Of a DNA stretch of 64,000 nt, positions 10,325 to 22,231 are shown piece by piece (within the stretch, counting starts at the first letter, position 1; each line of letters opens with the position of its first letter). A model generated the notes under the pieces. That model saw nothing but the letters and a program-made list of their open reading frames with translations, searched no databases and was not told the DNA's origin. The stretch is taken from the NCBI GenBank assembly GCA_028274465.1, contig CM051457.1, forward strand, positions 11,993,908 to 12,057,907. Reading direction: 5' to 3'. The stretch comes from Plantago ovata. Its lineage: Eukaryota > Streptophyta > Magnoliopsida > Lamiales > Plantaginaceae. The translations under genes and the position numbers were made by a program.

Positions 10325-13300
10325 ATGGTTACGCCTAAACGAGCCGACCCACCGATCTCAGTGAGTCATCTCCGATCGATTCAGGTCCTCACAGCATTCT
10401 TGTTCTTATACTTGATTCTTGTTGGCTTTGAGATTCCACTTGTTCTCAGAGCAGGGTTAGGCTTGGATTCACCTGACCTGGTGGACCCCACTTTGTCTCC
10501 TCCCACACTTCCAAGTCCCCACCTTCCTACTGCAACAGACAAGGAAAATGATGCTGCTGCTGTATTCCGGTGGCCAAGGAAGTTTAACAAGGTATCTTCA
10601 CTGTCCTTCGGTTACAATGCGAGTACTAAAACCGAGTTGCATAGGGTTGCTAGGGATGCTTTTGCTGCTGGGAAGAGAATGTTGGTTGATCTTGAGTCCG
10701 GGAAATTAGCCAGAGAGGTGGAAAAGAATGTTACCAAGGACAAGGACAGGGAGGAACCTTGTCCCAGTTCTTTGACATTGTCTGGGGATGATTTTTCTAG
10801 GACCAATTTGATGTTCATACCCTGTGGTTTGACATTGGGTTCTCACATTACGGTGGTAGGGAGGCCGAAATTGGCTCTTTCCAAGGGGGGAAAAGGTAAA
10901 AGCAAGTCCAAGTTCGAGTTTGTGGTGGAGTTGCAGGGGTTGAAGACTGTGGACGGTGAGGCACCGCCTAAGATACTGCATTTTAATCCTAGGATAAAGG
11001 GGGATTGGAGTGGCCGGCCGGTTATTGAGTTAAATACGTGTTATAGGATGCAATGGGGTTCTGGTCTACGGTGTGAGGGTTGGACGTCAAAGGCCGATGA
11101 AGAAAGAGGTGAGGACTTGTGGTTAAAAGTTGCATATATGTGTTTATTGTCTTGTTTTAATTTACATGGTTTTATTATGTTTGTACTTGTGTTCTGTTCA
11201 AGGATGTTGTTGATGATGTTGTTAAGACATGGGGTATGTCGATTATTGTCTGAAAATGAGAAAGTATTTTAGGCTAGAGAATGGATACGATTGATTGTGA
11301 AAGAACTGATTACTTATTTATGTATGAGAATCAAGCTTGCTCTGGTAAGCTAGATCCTAGAGATAATAACTTAGTGAAAGTGTTTCTTTTCTTTTCTTTT
11401 TCGTCTGTAAATATGACAAATTGGTTCAGAGACTTCGATCTTTTATGGGGATTCCATTTTCAAAATAAATGTCTTTTCTTAACATTTGGATTGTATGGAA
11501 ATTGGTGTACATAATTTTATTACGGTGTTTATTTGTGTTCTGGTGAAGGATGTTGTTATTTGGGCTCCGTTGATTATTGGTGTTCATATGCTGATAACTT
11601 TGAAAAAATATCTAAGACAAGAGAATAGATATGGTGATAGTGAAATAATTGATTGTTGAAATTTGTTGTTTTAGAGAATCTGGTAAACAAATCTATTGAG
11701 TACTCTAGGATGCATTTATGTATGATAGTTGCATAAGTACTTTGTTATGATAGAGTTAGCAGGTTACTACAGTGATGTCTCTAAGTTTTGGCCTGTTAAT
11801 GCGAGGAATTGCTTCAGAGAAACTAAATTAACCTGTTGGAAGTTGTTTTGAAAATAATATACTAATTGTTGTGCTTGTACAAGTCATTTATCTCAGTTTT
11901 ACATGTTTGGAATGTGGTGTCGTGAAGTTCTGATCTGTCAATGTGAGGAATTGCTTATTATTTATTGGTGTTGATTTGCTCATAACCGTGAGAAAATGTT
12001 TCAGAAAAGAGAACTCGTCAGATTGATAGTGCATACTTGGTTATTTCTTATTATGACAGTTCAGCTTACTTTGCTAAGCTACATTTAGTAACTCTGTATC
12101 ACAAGTGAAGAAAGTGTATTTTGTACTTCTGGTTTGTTGATATGAGGAATACGTTCAAGGAAACTAAGCCACACTTGTTGGTAGTTGTTAAAGAATGTGA
12201 TAGTTGTTGTGTTTATTCAAGTTATGTAGCACTCCTAATTATTTAGAATTTTAATGGTTTCCCATTTTCAAATTATTTGCTTTTCTTAACTTTGGTTTAT
12301 TTGAAGTTGATGGGCAGGCAAAATGTGAGAAATGGATCCGTAATGATAATAATGGGACTGAAGCGGCAAAGACAACATGGTGGTTGAAAAGGATAATTGG
12401 GAAAACTAAGAAGGTTACTGTGGATTGGCCATTTCCTTTTGTGGAGAACCAGTTTTTTGTACTGACGTTTATTGCTGGCCTGGAAGGATATCATATTAAT
12501 GTGGATGGAAGACACATTGCATCCTTTCCATATCGTCCTGTGAGTACCTTTCAAAGAGCTTGGCTAATAAATGTGATAAATGTCAATATATGAAAGTTGA
12601 TCTCAAATTTTCTTAGGGCTTTACTCTTGAGGACGCTACTGGATTGTTTCTAAGTGGGGATGTTGATGTGCATTCTGTACTTGCTGCTTCTTTGCCTACT
12701 TCACATCCAAATACTGCTCCTCAGAAGCACCTAGAGTTTTCTGATAAGTGGAAAGCTCCAACTTTTACGACTGGACCCTTGGAGCTCTTCATAGGTATCC
12801 TCTCTGCTGGCAATCATTTTGCTGAACGGATGGCAGTCAGAAAATCGTGGTTGCAGTACCCATCCGTCCAATCATCAAATGTTGTAGCTCGTTTTTTTGT
12901 AGCTATGGTGAGACTGCATAATTGATGTGAAATATTAGTTGAAACTGTCACCTGTAACTTACGCCAAATTCTCGTGTTAATTTTATTACCAACACACTCA
13001 CAGACACACACAATTATTTTAGAAACTGGAACTTTTCTACATGAAAGAAAGATTTTTGTGCAGAATTTCTGAAAATGGAATAGGTTATGAGTGATTAAAT
13101 TGGATTGCTTCCACACCTCTATACAAAATCAGAATTTTAGTTGAGATGGAATTCTTAAATGTTCCTCGCAATAAGAATGAAGTAGGGGTATTTGATGAGT
13201 GTTTCAAATACATGGTGTCAATTTTTTTACTCTCCCGAAAAATGTGATGTTTCTAATATCCTTGTTCTTTCTCCATAGCATGCTAGAAAGGAAGCGAACG

Positions 13301-14671
13301 TGGAGCTCATGAAAGAGGCAGAGTTTTTTGGTGATATTGTTATGGTGCCTTTTATGGATAATTATGATCTTGTTGTTTTGAAGACTGTTGCAATTTGCGA
13401 TTATGGGGTGAGATCTCAGTTTATATTTATAGTTTCATATTCATTTCTTTCCTCTTTTATCAACATCTATGTACTTTGCCTTTAGGTACGCTCAATGTCA
13501 GCTAAATACATCATGAAATGTGATGACGACACATTTGTACGAATAGATGCTGTGATGATGGAGGTGAACAAGATCAATAGCAGAAGCAGTTTCTATATTG
13601 GAAACATTAATTATCATCACAGGCCGTTACGACATGGTAAATGGGCAGTGACATATGAGGTGTGGATTTTATATTTTATATAGATGATTTCTTTTTCCGT
13701 TAGATGTAACTGATTTGGTGCCGTTGTGCTTCCCCATCGAAAAATGTTTATAACCACACCTGTTTCATTTGTCTGAGATCGTTTTAGAGTAAACGCATAT
13801 TTCGATGACGGTTAACCCTGAGATTCTCGAAGGAAGAGTTGGGTCCATTAGGTTTCCATTCTCGTAAAATGACTGTAAAAGTGGTTAAGTTTTACTGTAT
13901 TGCAATATTCGGGTTTGGCAGAGACTGAGGATGTACTTTTGCTGTGAAAACTAGACAAAAAATGCAATCTGCCCTACAAGGTTGTTACTTTATCTGAACT
14001 AAGGCGTGGTCGAGATGCTTTTCACATTTCTCACCCTTTTCACTTATTTGTATCCTCCCTGTGGGAAGTATATTCATGTACCATCATCTTTTTACTTGTG
14101 CATCATTTATCAGAAAGTAGGCCAAGTGCAACTAGTCTTGCATAGGCACTGCTGCTGTAACGTGTAACCATATATACATGTATTATCTGAGGATGTTTGC
14201 AAATTGCCAAGCATCATACGGTAAACTTGCTTACTGTTTCGCCTTTGTCTGCAGGAATGGCCGGAATTGACCTATCCACCCTATGCGAATGGGCCTGGCT
14301 ATGTTATATCATCTGACTTAGCACAGTACATTGTAACCGAGTTTGAGAAACATAGATTAAGGGTACATAATCCTACCTTGTTTATTCTCTTAAACCCTCA
14401 ATTATCTGGCTTAATATCCAATACAGGTGTGTTTTCTTGACAAAACTCTTGTTTTTGTCAGTTATTTAAGATGGAAGATGTTAGCATGGGAGTGTGGGTT
14501 AAGCAGTACAACAGTTCGAGGCCAGTTGAGTATGTACACAGCTACAGATTCTGTCAATTTGGATGCGTCGAGGGATATTATACTGCACATTACCAGTCCC
14601 CTCGGCAGATGACCTGCTTGTGGCGTAAGTTGTCAAGGCTTCGAAAACCCTACTGCTGCAACATGAGATGA
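10325..14671 (+). CDS. Hydroxyproline O-galactosyltransferase, GALT family (galectin + GT31)
   Basis: This is a Golgi type II membrane enzyme of the plant GALT group, which adds galactose to hydroxyproline of arabinogalactan proteins. Exons: 10325-11108, 12307-12539, 12617-12907, 13279-13407, 13486-13659, 14255-14362, 14462-14671, predicting 642 residues. One membrane segment spans about residues 20-41 ([14 protein letters not shown]). A galectin-type lectin domain covers about 165-345 ([31 protein letters not shown]). A GT31 domain follows from about 393 ([21 protein letters not shown]), with the metal-binding acidic motif KCDDDTF near 491 and [12 protein letters not shown]. The C-terminus has paired cysteines. 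Length and domain order match GALT2-6, and I cannot assign the exact paralogue. The ATG at 10325 is the first in frame. Confidence 0.93.
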
Positions 14672-15291
14672 TGGTGAAGAATTTGCTAATCTTTCATACA
14701 TAGTTGACAAAAATCCTTTGTTAGCTTGTACAGAAATCATAGTTTACATAGCATGTACAAAAAGCTTACTAGTTCTGTCATTCTTCTTTCATCATGTTTG
14801 TTCATTCACTCCATTCAATTCTCTGGTTTTTCCCCACTTGTATCTTGGGGGTTCAGTTTTGTTGTCCCTGAAATTACTTAGCCCTTGATTGCAGTTGTAA
14901 GGTAAAGCTACAGATACATATTCTATCTGGAATGTATTTCTCCTTGTTGTCAGTCTTGTTCTGCTTGCTTGCTTACATTTTCATATAATAGATTATGATC
15001 TAGCAATTTTGTTACAATTTTTTGAAACGGAAACCTTCTTGTTACAATAAGTCGATCTGATCATGCAAAACACGCACAGAGCGTTAATAAAGTACTTCAT
15101 CAGAGGACTAATTTAAAAATCTACTCTGCCTGACTTTCAAATATCATTAATGTTCATTTTTTTACGTACATTATTATTTTTATTAATATTATTGATTACA
15201 TAAATAGTACCTTGACAAGATGACAGAATTACATAAATAAACAACTCCTTTAATTAACCATTGTAGAAATTGTTGTCAACCATATGAAATA
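14672..15291. other. 3' regions between convergent GALT-like and GST genes
   Basis: The 620-base gap lies between two genes that point at each other. It is AT-rich and probably holds both 3' UTRs. No coding or repeat structure is clear. Confidence 0.5.
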
Positions 15292-16216
15292 TTAAGCACC
15301 TTGAGACTTTCTGTAAACATCTAAAAGTGGCTGAGTTTGAAGGACAATATCCTTAACACAACTTTCAGAGTAGAGCCTCTCATACCATCCAACCAAATGT
15401 GGAGTCTTAATCTCATCAAGAAACTTCTTTCCAATTAATATCTCAGTCACCCTTACCCAACCAATAGTGCTTCCTAGGACTATATCCAGGTAACCAACAT
15501 TATCTCCACCAAAGTAGTCTTTGCCTTTGCTACAACTCATGAAAGCTTCCTCCAGTACCATCAGACCCTCAGATATTTTCTCTGTAACTGCTTCTCTAGC
15601 CTCCTCTCCTTCTGTATCTTTAAGTTGTTGGAACAGGGGAAACCACTAACAAACAAACATCGTTAAGTATGTATGCAAGGCAAACAAATAGTAGTTGATA
15701 AACTAGTTAACTCACTAAATGTAAAATATAAAACAACTCAACTAGTTGTTGATTAGCTAAATGTAGAATATAGAACAAATCAACTAGTTAGGTGTTCACG
15801 AAATATAAACTTATTTTGGTCGAATGACTAAATAGGTTCAAGATAAACTCATGCATGCATACAGTATAACAGAGTAAAATAAGAAGAATTACCTTGCCAT
15901 CTATGTAGCCTGCCCAAAACCGGGCCAGGGCACGGTCATAGGGATCGGAAGGTAACATGGAGGGAACGTTTGGCCAAGCATCATCGATGTATTGAACAAT
16001 GACAAGAGACTCACAGATAGGATTTTGTGCATGAATAAGAACTGGGATTTTTTCGTAGATGGGGTTGGTTTTAAGAAGCAGCTCAGTTTTGGTGTGAGGG
16101 TTTGTTTCGACAAACTCATACTCAATGGATTTTACCTTAAGAGCCAATTGGATTCTGTTAACAAATGGACTTGGCCACAATCCTAACAGCTTTATCTCAC
16201 TGGTAGTCATAGCCAT
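15292..16216 (-). CDS. Tau-class glutathione S-transferase
   Basis: This is a cytosolic GST of the plant tau class, which conjugates glutathione to electrophiles and xenobiotics. Exons on the minus strand: 16216-15893 and 15645-15292, predicting 225 residues, the usual size, with the single intron at the conserved tau position. The thioredoxin-like N-terminal domain shows LLGLWPSPFVNRI with the catalytic Ser (residue 16), NP-x-KIPVLIH, and the glutathione-binding ESLVIVQYIDDAW. The helical C-terminal domain shows FWAGYIDGK, YFGGDNVGYLDIVLG and a TPHLVGWYERL block. Translation could also start at the second ATG (16210). An upstream CTATTTAA at about 16293-16300 may be a TATA element. Which GSTU member it is cannot be settled here. 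Confidence 0.95.
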
Positions 16217-17250
16217 ACATATATATTCACTAGTAATAAGTTAATTAAGGATGTATATATGTAACTGATAGTATTGAGCTATACAACTTGACTTAAATAG
16301 TTAAATATGTGTGTATGAAGGAGAACTTGTTGTTCACAATCACTTTGGAGTAATCGAGCTTTCATCTTTCTTGTTCTTGGGCATTCTGCTCGAGACATAA
16401 TTTGCAGGCTACAGGGAATAAATTATGATGATATACTTCTAAAGCAGTTTTTATTTCTAGTTTATTACGAAAACAAAGTATTTATTTGTAAGCTAGGTAC
16501 TATGTAAAAAGTTTTAAATTGATATATTGTACGTCTGAGATGAACTATGAGTGAATGAAGGTTGGAGGGTATCTTATGTGGTGCAGAGGTGCAAATCCGA
16601 CCAATGGGACTTGCACTCTATACTATACTAGGAACCGCATCACACGCATAGCGTGTGAAGCGTAATTTTGTAAAAATTCTTGTTTTATTAAATAATATAT
16701 TGAAATAAATGGAGTGAATATATAATTTTCACATAATGACTTCAAACGTAATAAAAAAAATAATTAATTGAGTAATTAAACTTAATATAAATGGTGTGCT
16801 ATAAATGTATATAGTTTTTGTAATTATGCAATTAATAGTTTTGAACTGAACTGTATTAGACATACAAAAAATATTCTTCCGATGAGTTAAGAACCATCAG
16901 ATACATCTCTAAACTTTGGAAACATTCAACTTCAAAATCTGTAATGCATCTTTTTCGCATGTTAATTGGTATTTTTCATCAGTTGAATATATTGTCAAGT
17001 GTTTCATATAAACATTCTAGTTTCATAGTATGATGTTTTTAGTTATTTTTATCGTATGATTTAAGAATAATTTAAGGTCAAAATGATCATCGAAAAAGTC
17101 AACAAAATCAAGTGTTATATTTATTATTGGACGGAGGAAACATGTCTTTTTTTTTATAAGAACATATCATGGTTATATTTTAAAATTAAGTATAATACGT
17201 CATACAACTCTTTATGTTAAAAAAATAAAATTTAAGAAGAGAATAAATAA
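16217..17250. other. AT-rich spacer upstream of the GST gene
   Basis: No gene is visible. At 16641-16657 there is a perfect 7-bp hairpin (CACACGC-ATA-GCGTGTG) next to TATACTATACTAGG. Near 17140 a GGACGGAGGAA motif resembles a Stowaway-type MITE end without a partner. Confidence 0.4.
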
Positions 17251-17760
17251 AAGAAAAAAATTACGTCAATAAGATTCGAACCCAACAATTTCAACTAAAA
17301 TAATGATACAAATAATAGAGAAAAATCACGCCAACAAGATTCGAACCAAACACCTTCAATAAAAATAATAAAACAAATAATGAAGAAAAATCACGCCAAC
17401 AGTATTCGAACCCTACATCTTTTAATTAACTAATGACACATGTACGCACCAGATTAAAATTGGATAAGCAAGATCAACGAATTAAAATTGATTGGTAGGT
17501 CAATCAATTGATTGAATCAACAAGCTTATTATATTACTTTAATTTAATTTAATTTAAAACCAAACACCTTCAATAAAAATAAAAATAAAAATAATGAAGA
17601 AAAATCACGCCAACATGATTCGAACCCTACATCTTTTAATTAACTAATGACACATGTACGCACCAGATTGAAATTGAATAAGCAAGATTAACGGATTAAA
17701 ATTGATTGGTAGGTCAATCAATTGATTGAATCAACAGGCTTATTATATTATTTTAATTTA
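17250..17760. repeat. Nested tandem repeats (about 66 bp within about 214 bp)
   Basis: A unit of about 214 bp starting ACCAAACACCTTCAATAAAA occurs at 17345-17558 and again at 17559-17760. The copies share the runs CACATGTACGCACCAGATT and GGTAGGTCAATCAATTGATT. Inside and just before it, a motif AATCACGCCAACA-x-GATTCGAACC recurs about every 66 bases (near 17265, 17327, 17392, 17606). Confidence 0.85.
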
Positions 17761-19283
17761 CACAAAGTACTAGTAGTATATAAATGCTAAATTAAAAAAT
17801 ATCGAATGTTGGACTTTTAAACTCGGTTTCTTCAACAACCATCTTGATCACTAGAGGAACAGAGTTGGCCACGACTCCATCAACATTTATAAACAGGTTT
17901 GGCCAAAATATTCTCCACCCTGCCCACCCTCATAGTACGGGGCAAGAGGCTAATTGTATGTTCTTTAATTTCTATATTTTTTTGTCTTCTTAATTAATTA
18001 ATTGTGATCTTGAAATTAACAGAATATATACCCTGATGTTGATTGATGCAGTTGACATTAATCCGTTCTTTAACAGAAACCATGTTTCGCGTGTGGAATT
18101 TTTATTAAATTAATTAACTGCATGTACTATTTGAATTGACTGATCAATTAACACAACTTTCCCGCAAGAAAGGGGTAGCCCATAACTACGGACATATCAA
18201 TGCATACTCAATTACGTATAGTCCGAAGAATTAAACTCACATATTGGATAACAGTACATTTTTAAATAAGGTATCAAGTTTTATTCTTAAGACCGTAAAA
18301 GAGCCGTTGGAGAGCCAATTTGTTTGATAGTGATCGGTTGGATTAGTCAACCAAAGTGAATATCAATAGTGACACTGAGAAATCAATAAAAAAAACTAAC
18401 ACATATTGTCACTTTGGCATGAAGATTTTTTTTCTCTCTCTCTTTTCATTCCAGTAGCAGCAGTGCGACAAAATGAAGTAAATTTTCAATTTATCTAGCA
18501 AAACTAGATGATAAACAAACTCGTTATAGAATAGGTAGCTGAATAATATACAAATTGGTCCATTAATTTACACTCGAATGTCTTAAAATCTTTCATGCAA
18601 GGGTGTAGAATTTAGTTATTTGGCATATGTAAATCATTCTTAGTTATTTTTATATTAATTGATTGATACTAATGTTTCAACTCTAATGCAATTGTGTTGA
18701 TTTTTCTAAAGTTCAGCTTACAAAGGTAATTCTCAGATATATAATAAAACAAAAAAATTAAAGAAAAAAATGATGTTATGAGAGTATAATTATTGCATTT
18801 TCATAATAATTATTTTTTAAGTTATCTTTCCTTACATGTGTTAAAATTTATCTGTGGTTAAAATCAATTCTTAAAAAGAAATTAAAGATCATGGCTAACT
18901 AACTAATTTAACTTATTTAGGAACAAATTATTACCTTTAATCAATGTGCAATATTAATGTTGACTTTCTTAAAGAAATAAAAAATGATTTAGGGGAGTAC
19001 TAGAATATGATTTCTTTAAAAATTATATATATATTCTAGGTTTGTTATTGTTAGACATTTGACAATCTTCTTCGTACATGGAATATTATTCTTTAGTATA
19101 GTATACTAATAAATATATACCGTACTTAACTTATATATTGCTTTTTAATATTAATAATATATCATATATTTGGACGATGTAGATTCTATTTGTCGAACAC
19201 TTTTAGATTCTCCTCACTATATATATATATATATGGATATATATTTTCTCAGTAAAATCATATCAACCAGAACTCAATTAATA
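17761..19283. other. AT-rich spacer and 5' region of the GDSL gene
   Basis: This stretch is very AT-rich, with no coding region or structured repeat that I can support. The last 70 bases contain a TATA-rich run (about 19219-19246) upstream of the GDSL start. Confidence 0.45.
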
Positions 19284-21246
19284 ATGGCGTCTTTCACGAA
19301 ATGGACTTTCCTAATTACCATTCTCTACGCTATTGTAATGAAACCTCAAATTCATCTCTTCATTGTTGTTGCTCAGGAACAACAAGTTCCTTGCTTGTAT
19401 ATCTTTGGAGATTCACAATTTGACAATGGCAATAACAATGATCTTGTCACGCGGGCCAAGTCAAATTACCCGCCGTACGGTATCGACTATGCAGATGGTC
19501 CAACCGGTCGATTCAGCAATGGGAAAAACATTGCCGATTATCTTGGTATGCATGCCTTCATATTACTCTATATTTTGCAAATTTATTTGTTAATCTTTGT
19601 ACTTTTTAGTGCATAGTTCCGTGCGATTTTCAATTACATATCCATATAGTACCAAAATGATGAGAGCCAAAGCCACCTAACCTTTCAATTTCTTTTAATA
19701 GAACCGCTAGAAATGTTACATTGTCATATGCTCTTAATTATGAAGATCAAAGGCATATAGCAACGGAGCCATAATTTTTTTTTAAAAACAGTCCCATACT
19801 AATGCTATACAACTTATACGGTTATACCACCTTATATTTCCACACCTAAACCGGACTCGAACCCTGCACCTCTTCTTCACCAACTCAGCGCCCTTCCACT
19901 AGACCACCTCCGCAACGGAGCCACAAATGATTTTGGAGAGGGTACGATGGTGGGGCACTGCCTGCCACCCCCTGTCAACACCCCTAATTATTAACAACAT
20001 TACATAATAATCCTCGGATTGGTTTTGCAGCTCAGTTCCTCGGCTTCATAAGTCCAATTCCACCATTCGCAAGTGCAAGAGGCTCGGATATTCTGAAAGG
20101 CGTAAATTATGCATCAGGAGCAGCTGGAATACGCGAGGAGTCTGGAATACAACTGGTAGCTATATATATTGTTATTAACGCGCAAAACAGTTAAACAATA
20201 CACATTTAAAATTCTGTCCGCTCACATGTAGGCATGTTTTCATTTAGGGCGATCGAATCAGCCTAAGCAGGCAACTTCTGAATCACCGAACCACTATCTT
20301 TCGCCTTGCGGCCTTACAAGGAAAAAATCCAGCTGCAGTGAGGGACGGCCTCAACAAGTGCTTGTACATAGTTAACATGGGCAGTAACGATTACATTAAC
20401 AACTACTTAATACCATCACTTTATCCAACAAGTTTGATCTACACACCAGATCAATATGCACAAGTTTTGATACAACAGTATTCTCGGCAGTTAAGGGTAA
20501 GTACGTATTTGTTACTACTTCGATTCTTCATTGAAAACCACTGGATCTTGATCCGGATTTGGACTTCCACCTCTCACGCCAAAATTCAAACACACGGTTA
20601 ACTATTTACATTTATGCTTCCAAAACTAACAATTGTTTCATTCGTTAGTCATTGTATGAGGCAGGAGCACGAAAGATTGCAGTGTTCGGGCTGGGATTAA
20701 TAGGATGCATACCTGAAGAATTGGGTAGATATCCTACAAATGGATCTGCATGCGTTGATTTCATCAACAACTACGTGCAACTGTTCAACAACAGACTAGT
20801 TCCTCTGATCGAAAATTTAAACACCAATCTACCCAACGCAAAATTCACCTTTGTAAACATCACCAGCATTGCTGGAGGAGATCCTTCTGCACTTGGTACG
20901 CACACTATAACTGATGATAGAGAACCGATGGATAATTAAATTTCTTCTTTCCTTTTTTACAAGTTCGGGCGCTCTGAATGAAATAAAAATTATATTATGA
21001 TATCAGAGCCTGCTGACACTGAATTTTGTAGGGATTACTGTGGCAAATGCTCCGTGTTGTCCAGTTTCATCAATTGGGCAATGTGCTCCGAACCAAGTTC
21101 CATGCAGTAACAGGAACCAGTATATATTTTACGACAACTTCCATACAACGGAGATTATCAATCTCGTCTTTGCTACAAGAGCAATGAATTCAGTAGTGCC
21201 CACTGATGCATATCCAGAAGATATTCAAAGTCTTGCGCAGTCGTAA
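19284..21246 (+). CDS. GDSL esterase/lipase
   Basis: This is a secreted plant SGNH-hydrolase of the GDSL family, which hydrolyses ester bonds, with the natural substrate unknown. Exons: 19284-19545, 20031-20155, 20248-20496, 20649-20895, 21032-21246, predicting 365 residues and the common five-exon structure. A hydrophobic N-terminus (about residues 6-30) is a likely signal peptide. Block I reads [13 protein letters not shown], with Gln instead of the usual Leu after the nucleophile Ser (about residue 43). Later blocks are [24 protein letters not shown] (block III Asn), [15 protein letters not shown] and the catalytic DNFHTTE near residue 328, so all catalytic residues are present. The ATG at 19284 is preferred over an upstream in-frame near-start because it opens directly into the signal peptide. 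Confidence 0.93.
19775..19911 (-). mobile_element. SINE with 15-bp target-site duplication in GDSL intron 1
   Basis: On the minus strand a tRNA-like head carries box A (TGGTCTAGTGGAAGG) and box B (GGGTTCGAGTCC), and the element ends in a short A-rich tail at about 19775-19787. The flanking sequences GCAACGGAGCCATAA (19760-19774) and GCAACGGAGCCACAA (19912-19926) are a 15-base direct repeat with one mismatch, the expected result of target-primed insertion. The element is short (137 bp) and non-coding. Confidence 0.85.
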
Positions 21247-22231
21247 GAGTTAATTCCACACGTATGAAGATGAAAGAAAAAGATCATGTCCGTGTTATTA
21301 CTGTACTCCGATTCTGGAATAAAAGGGCAACATGCCAATATGTATACTTGTAGCACACCGCAACTGTCTTATATATATGTACGTTGGCATAATAATCAAT
21401 TACGGTATTTCTCTATAGTCTGGAGTTTTCATACAATTCCTTATATAAAAAATTAGTGTATTGTTAAATGTAAATTATTAGATTCATGTTTTCTTTCAAC
21501 AAGCATCAAACACACGTCTTCTCATCTTCTATCCAATTTCGCACTTACTGAAAATTCAAATCAAGCATCAGATCAGACTGCATGTATATCTTCCCGAGTG
21601 TCTAAATTAAATCGCATCCTAACCAAAACAGAAGAGAATACTCTCCAATTCCGAAATCCTTTATCATCTTGATTAAAAGCATCATCATTTTGTCCAATAT
21701 CAAAACCGCATCAGTTTAGCTAATTCATGGTTTTCAAATTGTTTCTTGGTTTTGATGTTTGAGTTTTGTGGGTGTTGATTTCTGCTAATGTGTTGTTGCG
21801 TTGGTTATGTTCGTGGGTAGGTCAATGCTTAATGCTTGTTTTAGCTAATACATGTGCGATTTTGATACTCGAGAAGAGTAAGTAATGACGAACCTTTTCT
21901 GCTAATAGTTTGATTTCAGGGAAGAGGATTCAATAGTTCAGAATTTATTCTTACAAGAGTTAAAGCTGATAAATGTTAATGGCTCCATGACTCCACGTTA
22001 GTTAATCGTTTCATCTCTTAATAACAAACCTTTTCATCTATGAGAAGTACAGTATTACAGTTACTTGCTAACGACGAATCAGAGTATGCAAGAGCAATAG
22101 TAAAAGCAGGTAAAACCAAGAACAGATGAAGGAAACCCCTATGGAACATACTGGTAAGTGGTAATACATTTGCTGATAAATCCTTTACAAGTTTGAAACT
22201 CATACTACAAACAAAACGGTAGTAGCAACAA
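21247..22231. other. Spacer between convergent GDSL and NUP98 genes
   Basis: This is probably mostly 3' UTR of the two genes. No further gene, RNA or transposon end is evident. Confidence 0.5.

Noticed and set aside
17250-17760. CRISPR-like array
   Set aside because: The repeats are contiguous and of plant intergenic type, with no unique spacers of constant length and no associated genes.
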